From Leisingera sp. NJS204 (GTDB lineage: Bacteria > Pseudomonadota > Alphaproteobacteria > Rhodobacterales > Rhodobacteraceae), in NCBI RefSeq assembly GCF_004123675.1, contig NZ_CP035417.1, forward strand, positions 1,417,501 through 1,481,500: a stretch of 64,000 bases of DNA. Direction: 5' to 3'. Every line of letters begins with the position of its first letter. Position 1 is the first letter of the stretch. Shown here one piece after another: positions 34,540 through 43,404 of the stretch. The position numbers were made by a program, and so were the translations under genes. A model generated the notes under the pieces. It worked only from the letters and a program-made list of their open reading frames with translations. It ran no database searches and was not told where the DNA came from.

Positions 34540-34761
34540 TCAGCGGGACCAGTGATCCGGCGCGCTCCAGAATCCGCGCCGGGCCTCGGCGTCTGCTTCT
34601 GCGCGGGTCACGCCGATGTCGTCCAATGCGCGGGTGTCCAGCTTGGCCAGCTGGCGGCGCTGCGTCCAGACCTTCAGGTGCAAGCGCAGGCGGGCAGCCA
34701 GCGAAAGCTGCGGCTTTGCGGCAGGGCGGGGTGTGCAGCGGGAGGAGGTTGCAGGGGTCAT
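34540..34761 (-). CDS. DUF1127 (YjiS-like) small protein
   Basis: A 73-residue basic protein. The C-terminal half has the DUF1127 signature: an RRQLAKLDTRALDDIGVTRAEAD stretch with L-x-x-L-D-x-R-x-L-x-D-I-G. In other alphaproteobacteria DUF1127 proteins affect small-RNA stability and phosphate or stress responses; here the role is not known. It is divergent from a LysR gene 122 bp away, with a perfect inverted repeat between them. Confidence 0.85.
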   Translation of the reverse strand: MTPATSSRCTPRPAAKPQLSLAARLRLHLKVWTQRRQLAKLDTRALDDIGVTRAEADAEARRGFWSAPDHWSR

Positions 34762-34847
34762 GGCGCGGATCCTTCAGTTACGTTTGTGATGCGTCCCTTT
34801 TGGGTGATCAATTGTGTTGATGAATATGGCGTCTTGTGGCACATTTT

Positions 34848-34863
34848 AAAAACGAATGTTTTT
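34848..34863. promoter_or_regulatory. Perfect inverted repeat between DUF1127 and LysR genes
   Basis: AAAAAC-GAAT-GTTTTT, 6-bp arms, 23 bp before the LysR start. A likely operator for the LysR protein, which would control both divergent genes. Confidence 0.4.
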
Positions 34864-34886
34864 GATACAATGCATCAGGTGCTGTG

Positions 34887-35768
34887 ATGATAAGAAATCT
34901 CGATATTACCACGCTCCGCTCTTTTGTGGCGGTGGCGGACAATGGCGGCGTGACCCGGGCTGCCGGTTTTCTGCATCTCACTCAATCGGCGGTCTCCATG
35001 CAGATGAAGCGGCTGGAGGAGCTTTTGGGTTTAAGCCTTCTGGACCGCTCCGGGCGCACCATTGCGCTGACAGCAGAAGGCGAGCAGATGCTTGGTTATG
35101 CCCGCAGGATGGTGGCGCTGAATGACGAAGTGATCGGCAGGCTGACAGACCAGGCCTTTGAGGGCGAGGTGCTGCTGGGGGTGCCGCATGACGTGGTGCA
35201 TCCGGTCATTCCGCAAGTGCTGAAGCGGTTCAATCTCAGCTACCCGCGGGTGAATGTGAACCTCTGCACTTCCAACACCCGCGACTTGAAGACCGAATTC
35301 TCGCGCGGTGCCTTCGACCTGATCCTAACCACGGAAAACGGATCAGGCGAGGGCGGTGAGACGATCCACAGCATGCCGTTGCGCTGGGTCGGCGCGCCCG
35401 ACGGATCGGTCTGGCGGCAGCGTCCGCTGCGGCTCGGCTTCTGCCGCAACTGCAGTTTCCGCCCCGTGGCCACCGCGGCGCTGGATAAGGCGGGTATCGA
35501 ATGGGAGATGGCGCTCGACAGCGATTCCGACCGCACCGTCGAGGCAACGGTCAGCGCCGATCTAGCGATTGGTGTGCTGCTGGAGGGCACCCAGCCGGGT
35601 TATCAAGAGCTTGTCGAACAGGGCTGCGGCCTGCCGGACCTTCCCATGCAGCACATCAACCTCTATGGGGCCGAGCGCGTGCGCGCACCCTACGTCGAGG
35701 AGCTGGCCGAATTTATCCGCCAGGCATTTCAAGGGCTGTGGTCGGCGCCGCTGCGCGCTGCCAGTTGA
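34887..35768 (+). CDS. LysR-family transcriptional regulator
   Basis: A 293-residue activator/repressor: N-terminal winged helix-turn-helix (VTRAAGFLHLTQSAVSMQMKRLEELLG, about 24-50) and a LysR substrate domain. It starts LDITTLRSFVAVADNGG, as in regulators found beside DUF1127 genes in Rhodobacterales. Start may be ATG 34887 or GTG 34884. The effector is unknown. Confidence 0.85.
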   Translation: MIRNLDITTLRSFVAVADNGGVTRAAGFLHLTQSAVSMQMKRLEELLGLSLLDRSGRTIALTAEGEQMLGYARRMVALNDEVIGRLTDQAFEGEVLLGVPHDVVHPVIPQVLKRFNLSYPRVNVNLCTSNTRDLKTEFSRGAFDLILTTENGSGEGGETIHSMPLRWVGAPDGSVWRQRPLRLGFCRNCSFRPVATAALDKAGIEWEMALDSDSDRTVEATVSADLAIGVLLEGTQPGYQELVEQGCGLPDLPMQHINLYGAERVRAPYVEELAEFIRQAFQGLWSAPLRAAS

Positions 35769-35823
35769 CGCGTTGATGCTCCGGCACCGGGAGGGGGGAA
35801 GCGCGGCTCCCTCCCTTGTCTGG

Positions 35824-36792
35824 TCAGCGGTTGCGGCCCATGGTGATCACCACCTTGCCGGTGGACTTGCGGCTGCGCAGCAGCTCCAGCCCCTCGGCCG
35901 CGCGGTCCAGCGGCAGGGTGTGGCTGATATGCGGTTTGATGCGGCCTTCGCCGTGCCAGGTAAACAGCGTCTCAAAGGACCGGCGCACCGCTTCGGGCCG
36001 GAATTTCATGTAGCCGCCCAGATAGAAACCGATCACTGTCAGGTTCTTCACCAGCAGGTGGTTGGCCGGAATTTGCGGCACCTCGCCGCCGGCAAATCCC
36101 ACCGGCAGCAGCCGAGCGCCGGGATTGGCTGCGCGGAAAGCGGCTTTCCAAACATCGCCGCCCACAGCGTCATAAACCACATCGGCCCCGCCCAGTGCTT
36201 TCACAGTGCTGCGCAGGTCTTCACCGGCATCGACCAGGTGATCCGCACCGGCAGCGGCAGCAACCTCCAGCTTCTCCTGCCCGCGGGCCTGGGCAATCAC
36301 CGTCGCGCCCATCAGCTTGCCGATTTCAACAGCCGTCAGCCCGACGCCGCCGGCGGCGCCTGTTACCAGCAGTGTCTCGCCCGGCTGCAGGCGGGCGCAA
36401 TGATCCAATGCCATGTGGCTGGTGCCATATGCGATCTGCATCGCCGCGGCGTGCTCGAAACTCATCGCATCCGGGATCCGGATCAGTTGGGCTGCGTCAA
36501 AAACCCCGGCTTCAGCCAGCCCGCCGGAACCGCCGAACAGCGCGACCCGGTCGCCAGGAGTAAACCCTTTTGTGCCTTCACCCAGTTCCGTCACCACGCC
36601 TGCCGCTTCCAGTCCCAGGGTAAAGGGAGGCTCGGGCGTGTCCTGATAGCTGCCCTTCATCATCAATAGGTCGGCAAAGTTCAAACCGCAGGCCCGCAGC
36701 GCAACGGCAGCTTGGCCAGGGCCCGGCGGCGGGACGTCTGTTTCAGTCAGCGACGCCGGACGGTCAAAGGCCGGAACTTGAAAAGCCTGCAT
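35824..36792 (-). CDS. NADPH:quinone oxidoreductase, zinc-free MDR family
   Basis: A 322-residue medium-chain reductase. The GroES-like N-domain has LRACGLNFADLLMMKGSY, and the Rossmann domain has TGAAGGVGLTAVEIGKLMGA, the AxxGGVG nucleotide motif of the quinone-oxidoreductase group. No zinc-ligand cysteines are seen. It probably reduces quinones or enones with NADPH. Monocistronic. Confidence 0.85.
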   Translation of the reverse strand: MQAFQVPAFDRPASLTETDVPPPGPGQAAVALRACGLNFADLLMMKGSYQDTPEPPFTLGLEAAGVVTELGEGTKGFTPGDRVALFGGSGGLAEAGVFDAAQLIRIPDAMSFEHAAAMQIAYGTSHMALDHCARLQPGETLLVTGAAGGVGLTAVEIGKLMGATVIAQARGQEKLEVAAAAGADHLVDAGEDLRSTVKALGGADVVYDAVGGDVWKAAFRAANPGARLLPVGFAGGEVPQIPANHLLVKNLTVIGFYLGGYMKFRPEAVRRSFETLFTWHGEGRIKPHISHTLPLDRAAEGLELLRSRKSTGKVVITMGRNR

Positions 36793-37144
36793 GTTTTTTC
36801 CTCAGCTTCCGCGGGAATCTGTGTGATTCGCCACCTTACACTGGCGGGGTGCTGCGCCTGGCCGCACCTCGCTATTTCTGGGGAGGTACGTGATCGGCAG
36901 CCGCTTGGCAACAAAACCTTTAGAAAAATGATACATGAAATCATGCGCTTGAACGTGCGGTCCGCGCACGGGGCGACGGCAGCCTTGCAATCAATCGCAA
37001 GGGTTGTACACTTTTGCTCAGAGGTTGAGCTTTGATCGCTCTGATGGGGAACCGTGTTCCGGCAAAGAATTGAAGCCGCCAGAACAGGTTATAGGAACGC
37101 AGCGGTCCGGGTTGCAGCCGGATTTTTGGACTTAGGAGAAACGC
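36793..37144. other. Intergenic region upstream of the XRE gene, with candidate promoter
   Basis: No gene is seen in 352 bp. A possible promoter is TTGCAA (36985-36990), 16-bp spacer, TACACT (37007-37012). CTTGC...GCAAG (36984-37001) overlaps its -35 and GGAAC-CGT-GTTCC (37048-37060) lies downstream of the -10; either could be an operator for self-control by the XRE protein. Confidence 0.4.
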
Positions 37145-37516
37145 ATGGCTCATCCAGTTGACGTGCATGTGGGAAAGCGCATCCGCCACCGCCGGTGGCT
37201 GATCGGCATGACACAGCAGCAACTCGCCGAGCAGGTCGGCATTAAATTTCAGCAAATTCAGAAATACGAGACCGGTGCCAATCGGGTCAGCGCCTCGCGG
37301 CTCTGGGATATTTCCGACGCCCTTGAGGTGCCGGTGAGCTTCTTCTTCGAAGGTCTGCAGGAAGAAGGCAAATCCTCGTCGGATAAAGCCTCCGTTCCGG
37401 AAGATCTGATGGGCGACAAGGAAGCTCTTGATCTGGTGCGCTCCTACTATGCAATCCCGGAAAACCAGCGCCGCCGCCTGTTTGAGCTGGCACGCGTGCT
37501 GAGCGACGTCGCCTGA
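37145..37516 (+). CDS. XRE-family helix-turn-helix regulator
   Basis: A 123-residue DNA-binding protein. The Cro/C1-type helix-turn-helix covers about residues 10-65 (GMTQQQLAEQVGIKFQQIQKYETGANRVSASRLWDI), followed by a linker and a helical C-terminus (RSYYAIPENQRRRLFELA). This form is highly conserved in Alphaproteobacteria and resembles PraR of Rhizobium. TTAGGAGAAACGC provides the ribosome-binding site. Targets are not known here. Confidence 0.85.
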   Translation: MAHPVDVHVGKRIRHRRWLIGMTQQQLAEQVGIKFQQIQKYETGANRVSASRLWDISDALEVPVSFFFEGLQEEGKSSSDKASVPEDLMGDKEALDLVRSYYAIPENQRRRLFELARVLSDVA

Positions 37517-37544
37517 AATCCTGACGGCGAATGAAGGGTAATAA

Positions 37545-37580
37545 CAAGCGCAAAACCTGCGATGCCAGGGTTTGCGCTTG
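37545..37580 (+). other. Long stem-loop after the XRE gene
   Basis: CAAGCGCAAAACCTG / CAGGGTTTGCGCTTG forms a 15-bp stem with one mismatch and a 6-nt loop. There is no U-tract. It could end transcription or be the 5' structure of the next message. Confidence 0.5.
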
Positions 37581-37613
37581 CAATAGTGCCGGGTGAGTGG
37601 CACCCGTATTGGT

Positions 37614-38405
37614 ATGACACAGGCCGCTTTTCCCGATCTTGACGTTGCACACAGGATGGCAGACGCAGCCCGCGCCGCCATCCTGCCGCATTTCCGCACA
37701 TCTTCGCTGACCGCTGAGAACAAACTCGACGGCGGGTTTGATCCGGTCACGGTTGCGGACCGCGCTGCCGAGCAGGCGATGCGGGCAGTGCTGGCGGAGT
37801 TGCGCCCCGATGACGGAATTCTGGGCGAAGAGTTCGGCACCAAGCCGGGGACTTCGGGCCGCACCTGGGTGCTGGACCCGATTGACGGAACCCGCGGTTT
37901 CATCAGCGGTACGCCAACCTGGGGCGTGCTGATTGCGCTGTCGAATGAAAACGGCCCGTTCCTGGGGGTAATCGACCAGCCCTATACCGGCGAGCGTTTC
38001 TGCGGCGGGCCGGATATTGCTTCCATGACCGGCCCATTAGGCAAAAGACCTCTGCAGACCCGCGCCACTGCGGCGCTGGAAGACGCCATCCTGTTCACCA
38101 CATTCCCGGAGGTCGGCACAGCGGAAGACCGCGCTGCGTTCGAACGGGTCTCGGCCCGCTCCAAGCTGACCCGCTATGGCACCGACTGTTATGCCTATGC
38201 GCTGGTGGCGGCAGGACAAGTGGATCTGGTGATCGAGGCCGGTCTCAACGCTTATGACATTCAGGCGCCGATTGCGCTGATCCAGGCGGCAGGCGGCATG
38301 GTCACTGACTGGCAGGGCAACCCGGCTCACAACGGCGGCCGTGCCCTGGCCGCGGCCAACGCGGATATTCACGCGGCTGCGCTGGAACTGCTGCAACAGA
38401 CGTAA
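37614..38405 (+). CDS. hisN: Histidinol-phosphatase, inositol-monophosphatase family
   Basis: A 263-residue Mg-dependent phosphatase. Metal-site motifs are GEEFG (Glu), WVLDPIDGTRGFISG (Asp-x-Ile-Asp-Gly-Thr) and the later AYDIQAPIALIQAAGG. FISGTPTWGVLIAL and the overall length match the HisN type that makes histidinol; a broader inositol or 3'-nucleotidase role cannot be excluded. Start is ATG 37614 or the upstream GTG 37593; neither has a strong ribosome-binding site. Confidence 0.78.
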   Translation: MTQAAFPDLDVAHRMADAARAAILPHFRTSSLTAENKLDGGFDPVTVADRAAEQAMRAVLAELRPDDGILGEEFGTKPGTSGRTWVLDPIDGTRGFISGTPTWGVLIALSNENGPFLGVIDQPYTGERFCGGPDIASMTGPLGKRPLQTRATAALEDAILFTTFPEVGTAEDRAAFERVSARSKLTRYGTDCYAYALVAAGQVDLVIEAGLNAYDIQAPIALIQAAGGMVTDWQGNPAHNGGRALAAANADIHAAALELLQQT

Positions 38406-38523
38406 ACGGGTTGAAATTGGCGCCCCCGGCTTGTAGTTTTCCCGGCAGGCCGGTTCTTCGCCCGTTTTCCACCGGTCAATCACACATTCCTCTGAAGCGG
38501 GCTGTCTTTTGGAGTGTGTGTAA

Positions 38524-39864
38524 ATGACAGAGATCCTGATACAAAATGCCGACACCATCCTGACGATGGATGACACGCGCCGTGTGCTGCACGGCGCTGA
38601 TGTGCTGATCCGTGGCGGCGTGATTGCCGCAGTGGGGCAGGGGCTGCAGACCAGCGAGGAGGTGATTTCCGGGCGCGGCTGCGTCGTCACTCCCGGGCTG
38701 GTCAACACCCATCACCACCTCTACCAGAACCTGACCCGCGCGGTGCCGGGTGCGCAAGATGCGCTGCTGTTCGGCTGGCTGCAGCGGCTCTATCCCATCT
38801 GGGCGCAGTTCACCCCGGACGAGATGTTCGTCTCTGCCCAGCTGGGCCTGGCGGAGCTGGCGCTGTCGGGCTGCACGCTCAGTTCCGACCACCTGTACCT
38901 ATACCCCAATGGCTCGCGGCTGGAGGACACTATCCATGCCGCCCGCGATGTGGGCCTGCGCTTTCACCCGACCCGCGGCGCGATGAGCATCGGCGAAAGC
39001 GACGGCGGATTGCCGCCTGACAGCCTGGTCGAGAAAGAGCAGGCCATTCTCGACGACATGATCCGGGTTGTTGATGGCTTCCACGATGCAGGCGAAGGGT
39101 CCATGTGCCGCGTCGGCCTGGCTCCATGCTCGCCGTTTTCGGTCAGCCGCGAGCTGATGCGCGATGCCGCACTGCTGGCCCGTGACAAAGGCGTGATGCT
39201 GCACACCCATCTGGCCGAAAACGACGAAGACATTGCCTATTCCGAGGCCAAATTCGGCTGCCGCCCCGGCCAGTATGCCGAAGAGCTTGGCTGGACCGGC
39301 GATGATGTCTGGCATGCCCACTGCGTGAAGCTCGACGTGAAAGAGATTGACCTTTTTGCCAGAACCCGCACCGGGGTTGCCCATTGCCCCTGTTCCAACT
39401 GCCGTCTGGGCAGCGGCATTGCCCCTGTGCGCGTAATGCGGGACGCCGGGGTTCCTGTGGGGCTGGGCGTGGACGGCTCCGCCAGCAACGACATGGCCGG
39501 CCTGGCGTCAGAGGCGCGGCAGGCCATGCTGCTGCAGCGGGTTGCCAATGGCGCCGACGCGATGAGCGCTTATGAAACGCTGGAGATCGCCACCCGCGGC
39601 GGCGCCGATGTGCTGGGCCGCCCGGATTGCGGCCGCCTGGCACCGGGCAAGCGCGCCGATATCGCGGTCTGGGACACCACAGGCATTGCCTCCAGCGGCA
39701 GCTGGGACACCGCAGCCCTGCTGCTGGCCGGTCCGACCCAGGTGAAACACTTGTTTGTCGAAGGCAAGCAGATCATCCGCAGCGGCGAGATCACAACGCT
39801 CGACCTGCCGCAGCTGATCGAACGCCACGGGAAACTGGCGCGGGCGCTGGCTTCATCTTTCTGA
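38524..39864 (+). CDS. 8-oxoguanine deaminase
   Basis: A 446-residue amidohydrolase that converts 8-oxoguanine (and possibly isocytosine-type pyrimidines) to urate, giving a route for oxidised guanine. Zinc ligands: His-x-His in NTHHHLYQN, His in HTHLAEN, His in DVWHAHCV and Asp in LGVDGSASND. This pattern and NADTILTMDDTRRVL at the start fit the 8-oxoguanine deaminase group. The last residues (SSF) are encoded in a dispersed repeat (copy D). It is convergent with guanine deaminase. Confidence 0.82.
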   Translation: MTEILIQNADTILTMDDTRRVLHGADVLIRGGVIAAVGQGLQTSEEVISGRGCVVTPGLVNTHHHLYQNLTRAVPGAQDALLFGWLQRLYPIWAQFTPDEMFVSAQLGLAELALSGCTLSSDHLYLYPNGSRLEDTIHAARDVGLRFHPTRGAMSIGESDGGLPPDSLVEKEQAILDDMIRVVDGFHDAGEGSMCRVGLAPCSPFSVSRELMRDAALLARDKGVMLHTHLAENDEDIAYSEAKFGCRPGQYAEELGWTGDDVWHAHCVKLDVKEIDLFARTRTGVAHCPCSNCRLGSGIAPVRVMRDAGVPVGLGVDGSASNDMAGLASEARQAMLLQRVANGADAMSAYETLEIATRGGADVLGRPDCGRLAPGKRADIAVWDTTGIASSGSWDTAALLLAGPTQVKHLFVEGKQIIRSGEITTLDLPQLIERHGKLARALASSF

Positions 39865-39896
39865 AAATACTCAAGGCTGAGGCGCATCAGCGCCTC
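39851..39896. repeat. Dispersed element, copy D, with terminator-like hairpin
   Basis: CTTCATCTTTCTGAAAATAC is related to copies A-C (TTCTGG...AAATA). It contains the stop of the 8-oxoguanine deaminase gene. A hairpin GAGGCGC-ATCA-GCGCCTC (39879-39896) follows; the guaD stop codon (39887-39889, minus strand) lies in its loop. Confidence 0.5.
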
Positions 39897-41185
39897 TGCT
39901 CAACCGGTCGCCCGCCAATCCAGACCCCGGCAATGGCGCGGTCGTCGCCCATCATGATGGTGGGGAACACCGCCTCCCAGATATCCTCCGCCCGCGCGGA
40001 CCGCTGCGCGATCGCCGGGGCCGAGGCCAGATCCAGCACCACCAGATCCGCCTCCATTCCGGGGGCGATATTGCCGATCTTTGCCTCCATCCGCAGCGCC
40101 GTGGCGGATCCTTGGGTCGCCAGCCACAACAGCTGTGCTGCATGCAGCGGCGTGCCGCGCAGCTGGCCGATCTCATAGGCCGCCGCCATGGTGCGCAGCA
40201 TCGAAAAGCTGGACCCGCCGCCGGTGTCAGTGGCAAGCCCGATCCGCTGGCCCTCTGCCATCAGCCCTGCCATGTCGAACAGCCCGGAGCCGATAAAGGT
40301 ATTCGACGTCGGGCAGTGGATCAGCGCCGCGCCAAAGTCCCGCAACCGGTGCCGTTCACGCTCCTCCAGATGGATTGCGTGGCCATAAAGGCCCCTGGCG
40401 CCCAACAGTCCGAACTCCTCATAGGTGTCCAGATAATCGCGGGCTTGCGGAAACAACGACCTGACCCATTCGATTTCATCAGTCTGCTCGCTCAGATGCG
40501 TTTGCATCAGGCATTCCGGGTGCTTGCCCCACAGTGCACCCATTGCCTCCAGCTGCGCAGGGGTGGAGGTGGGCGAAAACCGCGGGGTAATTGCATATTC
40601 CAGCCGGTCCACACCGTGCCAGCGCCCGATCAATGCGTCTGAATCGTCATAAGCCGACTGCGCGGTATCCCGCAGTTCCTCCGGCGCGTTGCGGTCCATG
40701 CAGGTCTTGCCCGCAACCACCCGCTGCCCGCGCGATTGCGCGGCCGTGAAAAACGCATCCACGCTTTCGGAGTGAATTGTGCAATAGCTGCAGGCTGTGG
40801 TGGTGCCATGTGCGGCAGTCAGGTCCAGATACCTGTTGGCAATTCCGTCTGCATAGGCGCGGTCGCCGAACCGCATCTCCTCCGGGAAGGTATAGCTGTT
40901 CAGCCAGTCGATCAGCCGCTTGCCCCAGCTGGCGATAATCGCGGTCTGCGGATAATGCACGTGGGCGTCCACAAACCCTGCCATGATCAGCTTGCCGCTG
41001 TGGTCCACGGTTTCCGCCTTTGGCAGCAGCGCCTGCATCTCTGCCAGCGGCCCGGCACCCGCGACCTTGCCGTTTTGCACCGCCACCGCGTCCAGCAGAC
41101 GGGCCGCGTCTTCGGGCCGGTCCGCGGCAAAGGGAGAGCCGGCAAAAGACAGTACGTGCCCTTTCAGGATGTAATCGGTGCCCAT
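39887..41185 (-). CDS. guaD: Guanine deaminase
   Basis: A 432-residue amidohydrolase that converts guanine to xanthine. Zinc ligands appear as DAHVHYPQ, QTHLSEQ, YGHAIHL and LATDTGGG. The FSPTSTPAQLEAMGAL and CPTSNTFIGSGLFDM segments are typical of GuaD. The ATG at 41185 is used. It faces the 8-oxoguanine deaminase, so one short region specifies degradation of both normal and oxidised guanine. Confidence 0.9.
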   Translation of the reverse strand: MGTDYILKGHVLSFAGSPFAADRPEDAARLLDAVAVQNGKVAGAGPLAEMQALLPKAETVDHSGKLIMAGFVDAHVHYPQTAIIASWGKRLIDWLNSYTFPEEMRFGDRAYADGIANRYLDLTAAHGTTTACSYCTIHSESVDAFFTAAQSRGQRVVAGKTCMDRNAPEELRDTAQSAYDDSDALIGRWHGVDRLEYAITPRFSPTSTPAQLEAMGALWGKHPECLMQTHLSEQTDEIEWVRSLFPQARDYLDTYEEFGLLGARGLYGHAIHLEERERHRLRDFGAALIHCPTSNTFIGSGLFDMAGLMAEGQRIGLATDTGGGSSFSMLRTMAAAYEIGQLRGTPLHAAQLLWLATQGSATALRMEAKIGNIAPGMEADLVVLDLASAPAIAQRSARAEDIWEAVFPTIMMGDDRAIAGVWIGGRPVEQRR

Positions 41186-41329
41186 TCTTCCAACCCTTTC
41201 CTTGCAAAATGGCTCTTGGCAGGATACCCGCCGCATCAGCTCCGGTAAATTATTCCGATGTCATTGTTTTCCGGTAGCCGCTTCTTCTACTTTGCAGGCA
41301 GACACTAATAAAATACCCGGGGGCAACAC

Positions 41330-42718
41330 ATGAGCAGCGGCGACAACATCACCGGCGATCTGTCTCAGGACGACTCCTATGACCTGGACCGCAAATTGGT
41401 TGCCCGGATTCTGGGTGCGGTGGAGCAGGGCGATCAGCAGGCGCTGACGGATCTGCTCGAAGACCTGCACGCAGCCGACATCGCCGACCTTCTGGAACAG
41501 ATCGATGCCAGCGACCGGGCGCGGCTGATCCGGCTTTACGACCGTGAGTTCGACGGCGAGATCCTGTCCGAACTGGACGAGTCGATCCGCGAAGAAGTCA
41601 TCGAGACGCTGAACCCGCTGGTTCTGGCCGACGCGGTCCGGGAGATGGAAAGCGACGATGTCGTCGACCTTCTCGAAGACCTTGAGGTGCCGCAGCAGGA
41701 AGCCATTCTTGAGGCGCTTGAAGATGCCGACCGGGTCGCGGTTGAGCAATCTCTGAGCTATCCGGAAAACTCGGCCGGCCGCTTGATGCAGCGCGAAGTG
41801 GTGATGGCGCCTGAGCATTGGAATGTCGGTCAGGCCATTGATTTCATGCGCAACTCGGATGATTTGCCAGAGCAGTTCTATCACGTGGTCCTGGTTGATC
41901 CGCGTCTGCATCCGATTGGCAATGTCACCCTTGGCCGGATCATGGCTACCAAACGCCAAGTGCCGCTGACCGAACTGGTCGAGGACACCTTTCAGGTGAT
42001 CCCCGCCGATCAGGACGAGGAAGACGTGGCTTATGCCTTCAACCAGTACCACCTGATCTCGGCGCCCGTGACCGACGCTGAGGGGCGTCTGGTCGGTGTG
42101 ATCACCATCGACGATGCGATGATCGTGCAGGACGAAGAACACGAAGAAGACATCCTGCGCCTGGCCGGTGTGGGCGAGGAAAGCTCGCTGGCTGACCGGG
42201 TGATTGAAACCACCAAACGCCGGTTCCCCTGGCTCGCTGTGAATCTGGTCACGGCGATATTGGCCTCGCTGGTGATTGCGCAGTTTGAAGCAACCATTTC
42301 GCAGTTCGTGGCCCTTGCGGTGCTGATGCCGATTGTCGCCTCGATGGGCGGTAATGCCGGCACCCAGTCGCTGACGGTTGCCGTGCGCGCGATTGCCACC
42401 CGCGACCTTACCGGCTCCAACGTCTGGCGGGTGATCCGCCGCGAAGTGCTGGTGGGGCTGGTCAACGGGGTGATCTTTGCCATTGTGATGGGTCTGGTGG
42501 GCCTCGCTTGGTTCGGCTCGCCGATGCTGGGGGTCGTGATTGCCGTCGCTATGGTGATCAATCTGGTCGTGGCGGGGCTGGCGGGAACGGTGATCCCGGT
42601 TCTATTGGAGAAAGCCGGTATTGACCCGGCGCTGGCCTCAGGCGCTTTTGTGACCACGGTGACCGATGTGGTCGGGTTCTTTGCCTTCCTCGGGCTTGCC
42701 GCAACTGTTTTGCTGTAG
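41330..42718 (+). CDS. mgtE: Magnesium transporter MgtE
   Basis: A 462-residue Mg2+ channel/transporter of the inner membrane. Order: acidic N-domain (ADIADLLEQIDASDRARL, about 20-135), two CBS domains (about 140-270), and five spans with the pore motif ASMGGNAGTQSLTVAVRAIA. The many acidic residues of the N-domain and CBS domains sense internal Mg2+. The folate cyclo-ligase gene follows 9 bp later. Confidence 0.93.
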   Translation: MSSGDNITGDLSQDDSYDLDRKLVARILGAVEQGDQQALTDLLEDLHAADIADLLEQIDASDRARLIRLYDREFDGEILSELDESIREEVIETLNPLVLADAVREMESDDVVDLLEDLEVPQQEAILEALEDADRVAVEQSLSYPENSAGRLMQREVVMAPEHWNVGQAIDFMRNSDDLPEQFYHVVLVDPRLHPIGNVTLGRIMATKRQVPLTELVEDTFQVIPADQDEEDVAYAFNQYHLISAPVTDAEGRLVGVITIDDAMIVQDEEHEEDILRLAGVGEESSLADRVIETTKRRFPWLAVNLVTAILASLVIAQFEATISQFVALAVLMPIVASMGGNAGTQSLTVAVRAIATRDLTGSNVWRVIRREVLVGLVNGVIFAIVMGLVGLAWFGSPMLGVVIAVAMVINLVVAGLAGTVIPVLLEKAGIDPALASGAFVTTVTDVVGFFAFLGLAATVLL

Positions 42719-42727
42719 GAGACCGCG

Positions 42728-43291
42728 ATGACGGATCTGACTGAAATCAAGGCCGCCGCCCGCAAGGCCGCCTTTGCCCGCCGCAAGCAGGCGCATGCCC
42801 GCAATACTCCAGGTGCCGCAGGCCATCTGTCCGAGGTGCTGGCCGGTTACCGCGGCGTGCCGCTGTCGGGTTTTCTGCCGATCCGCACCGAGATCGACCC
42901 GGTGCCCGCAATGGCCGAAGCGGCAGCGCACGGGCCTGTTGGCGTTCCGGTTATCATGGGGGCGGGCCAGCCGCTCAAATTCAGCCGCTGGCAGCCCGAA
43001 GGCCCGCTGCGCGACGGCCCTTTTGGCGCCATGGTTCCCGAGGCAGATGACTTTTTCGAGCCTGAGATCCTGGTGGTGCCGCTGGTTGCCTTTGATGCCA
43101 AGGGCGGACGGCTGGGTTACGGCGGCGGCTTTTATGACCGCACGCTGGAATTGCTGCGCGGCAAGCGGGCGACGCTGGCGATCGGCTTTGCCTTTGACGC
43201 GCAAGAGGCCGAAGACCTGCCGCTGGAACCCACCGATCAACCGCTGGACATGCTGATTACCGAAAGCCGGATCCTGCAATTCAGCCGCTGA
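42728..43291 (+). CDS. 5-formyltetrahydrofolate cyclo-ligase
   Basis: A 187-residue ATP-dependent enzyme that converts 5-formyl-THF to 5,10-methenyl-THF. Family motifs: basic N-terminus AARKAAFARRKQAH and GRLGYGGGFYDRTLE near residues 122-136. It is in one operon with mgtE. Confidence 0.9.
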   Translation: MTDLTEIKAAARKAAFARRKQAHARNTPGAAGHLSEVLAGYRGVPLSGFLPIRTEIDPVPAMAEAAAHGPVGVPVIMGAGQPLKFSRWQPEGPLRDGPFGAMVPEADDFFEPEILVVPLVAFDAKGGRLGYGGGFYDRTLELLRGKRATLAIGFAFDAQEAEDLPLEPTDQPLDMLITESRILQFSR

Positions 43292-43305
43292 CGCTGGCCG
43301 CGCGA

Positions 43306-43352
43306 CCAAGATTTTTCGAAAAATCTTGGCAAAACTTTTCAGAAAAGTTTTG
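43306..43352. repeat. Tandem double-palindrome element, copy 1
   Basis: Two adjacent AT-rich palindromes in GC-rich DNA: a perfect 24-bp one at 43306-43329 (arms CCAAGATTTTTC) and CAAAACTTTTC-A-GAAAAGTTTTG at 43330-43352. Related elements lie at 46440-46487 and 50541-50586. It sits between two genes on the same strand. Confidence 0.7.
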
Positions 43353-43404
43353 CGCGCCTGCCGCAGGCCTTGTTCTGCCGTCCGCATCCGCGTACCACGC
43401 CCGC

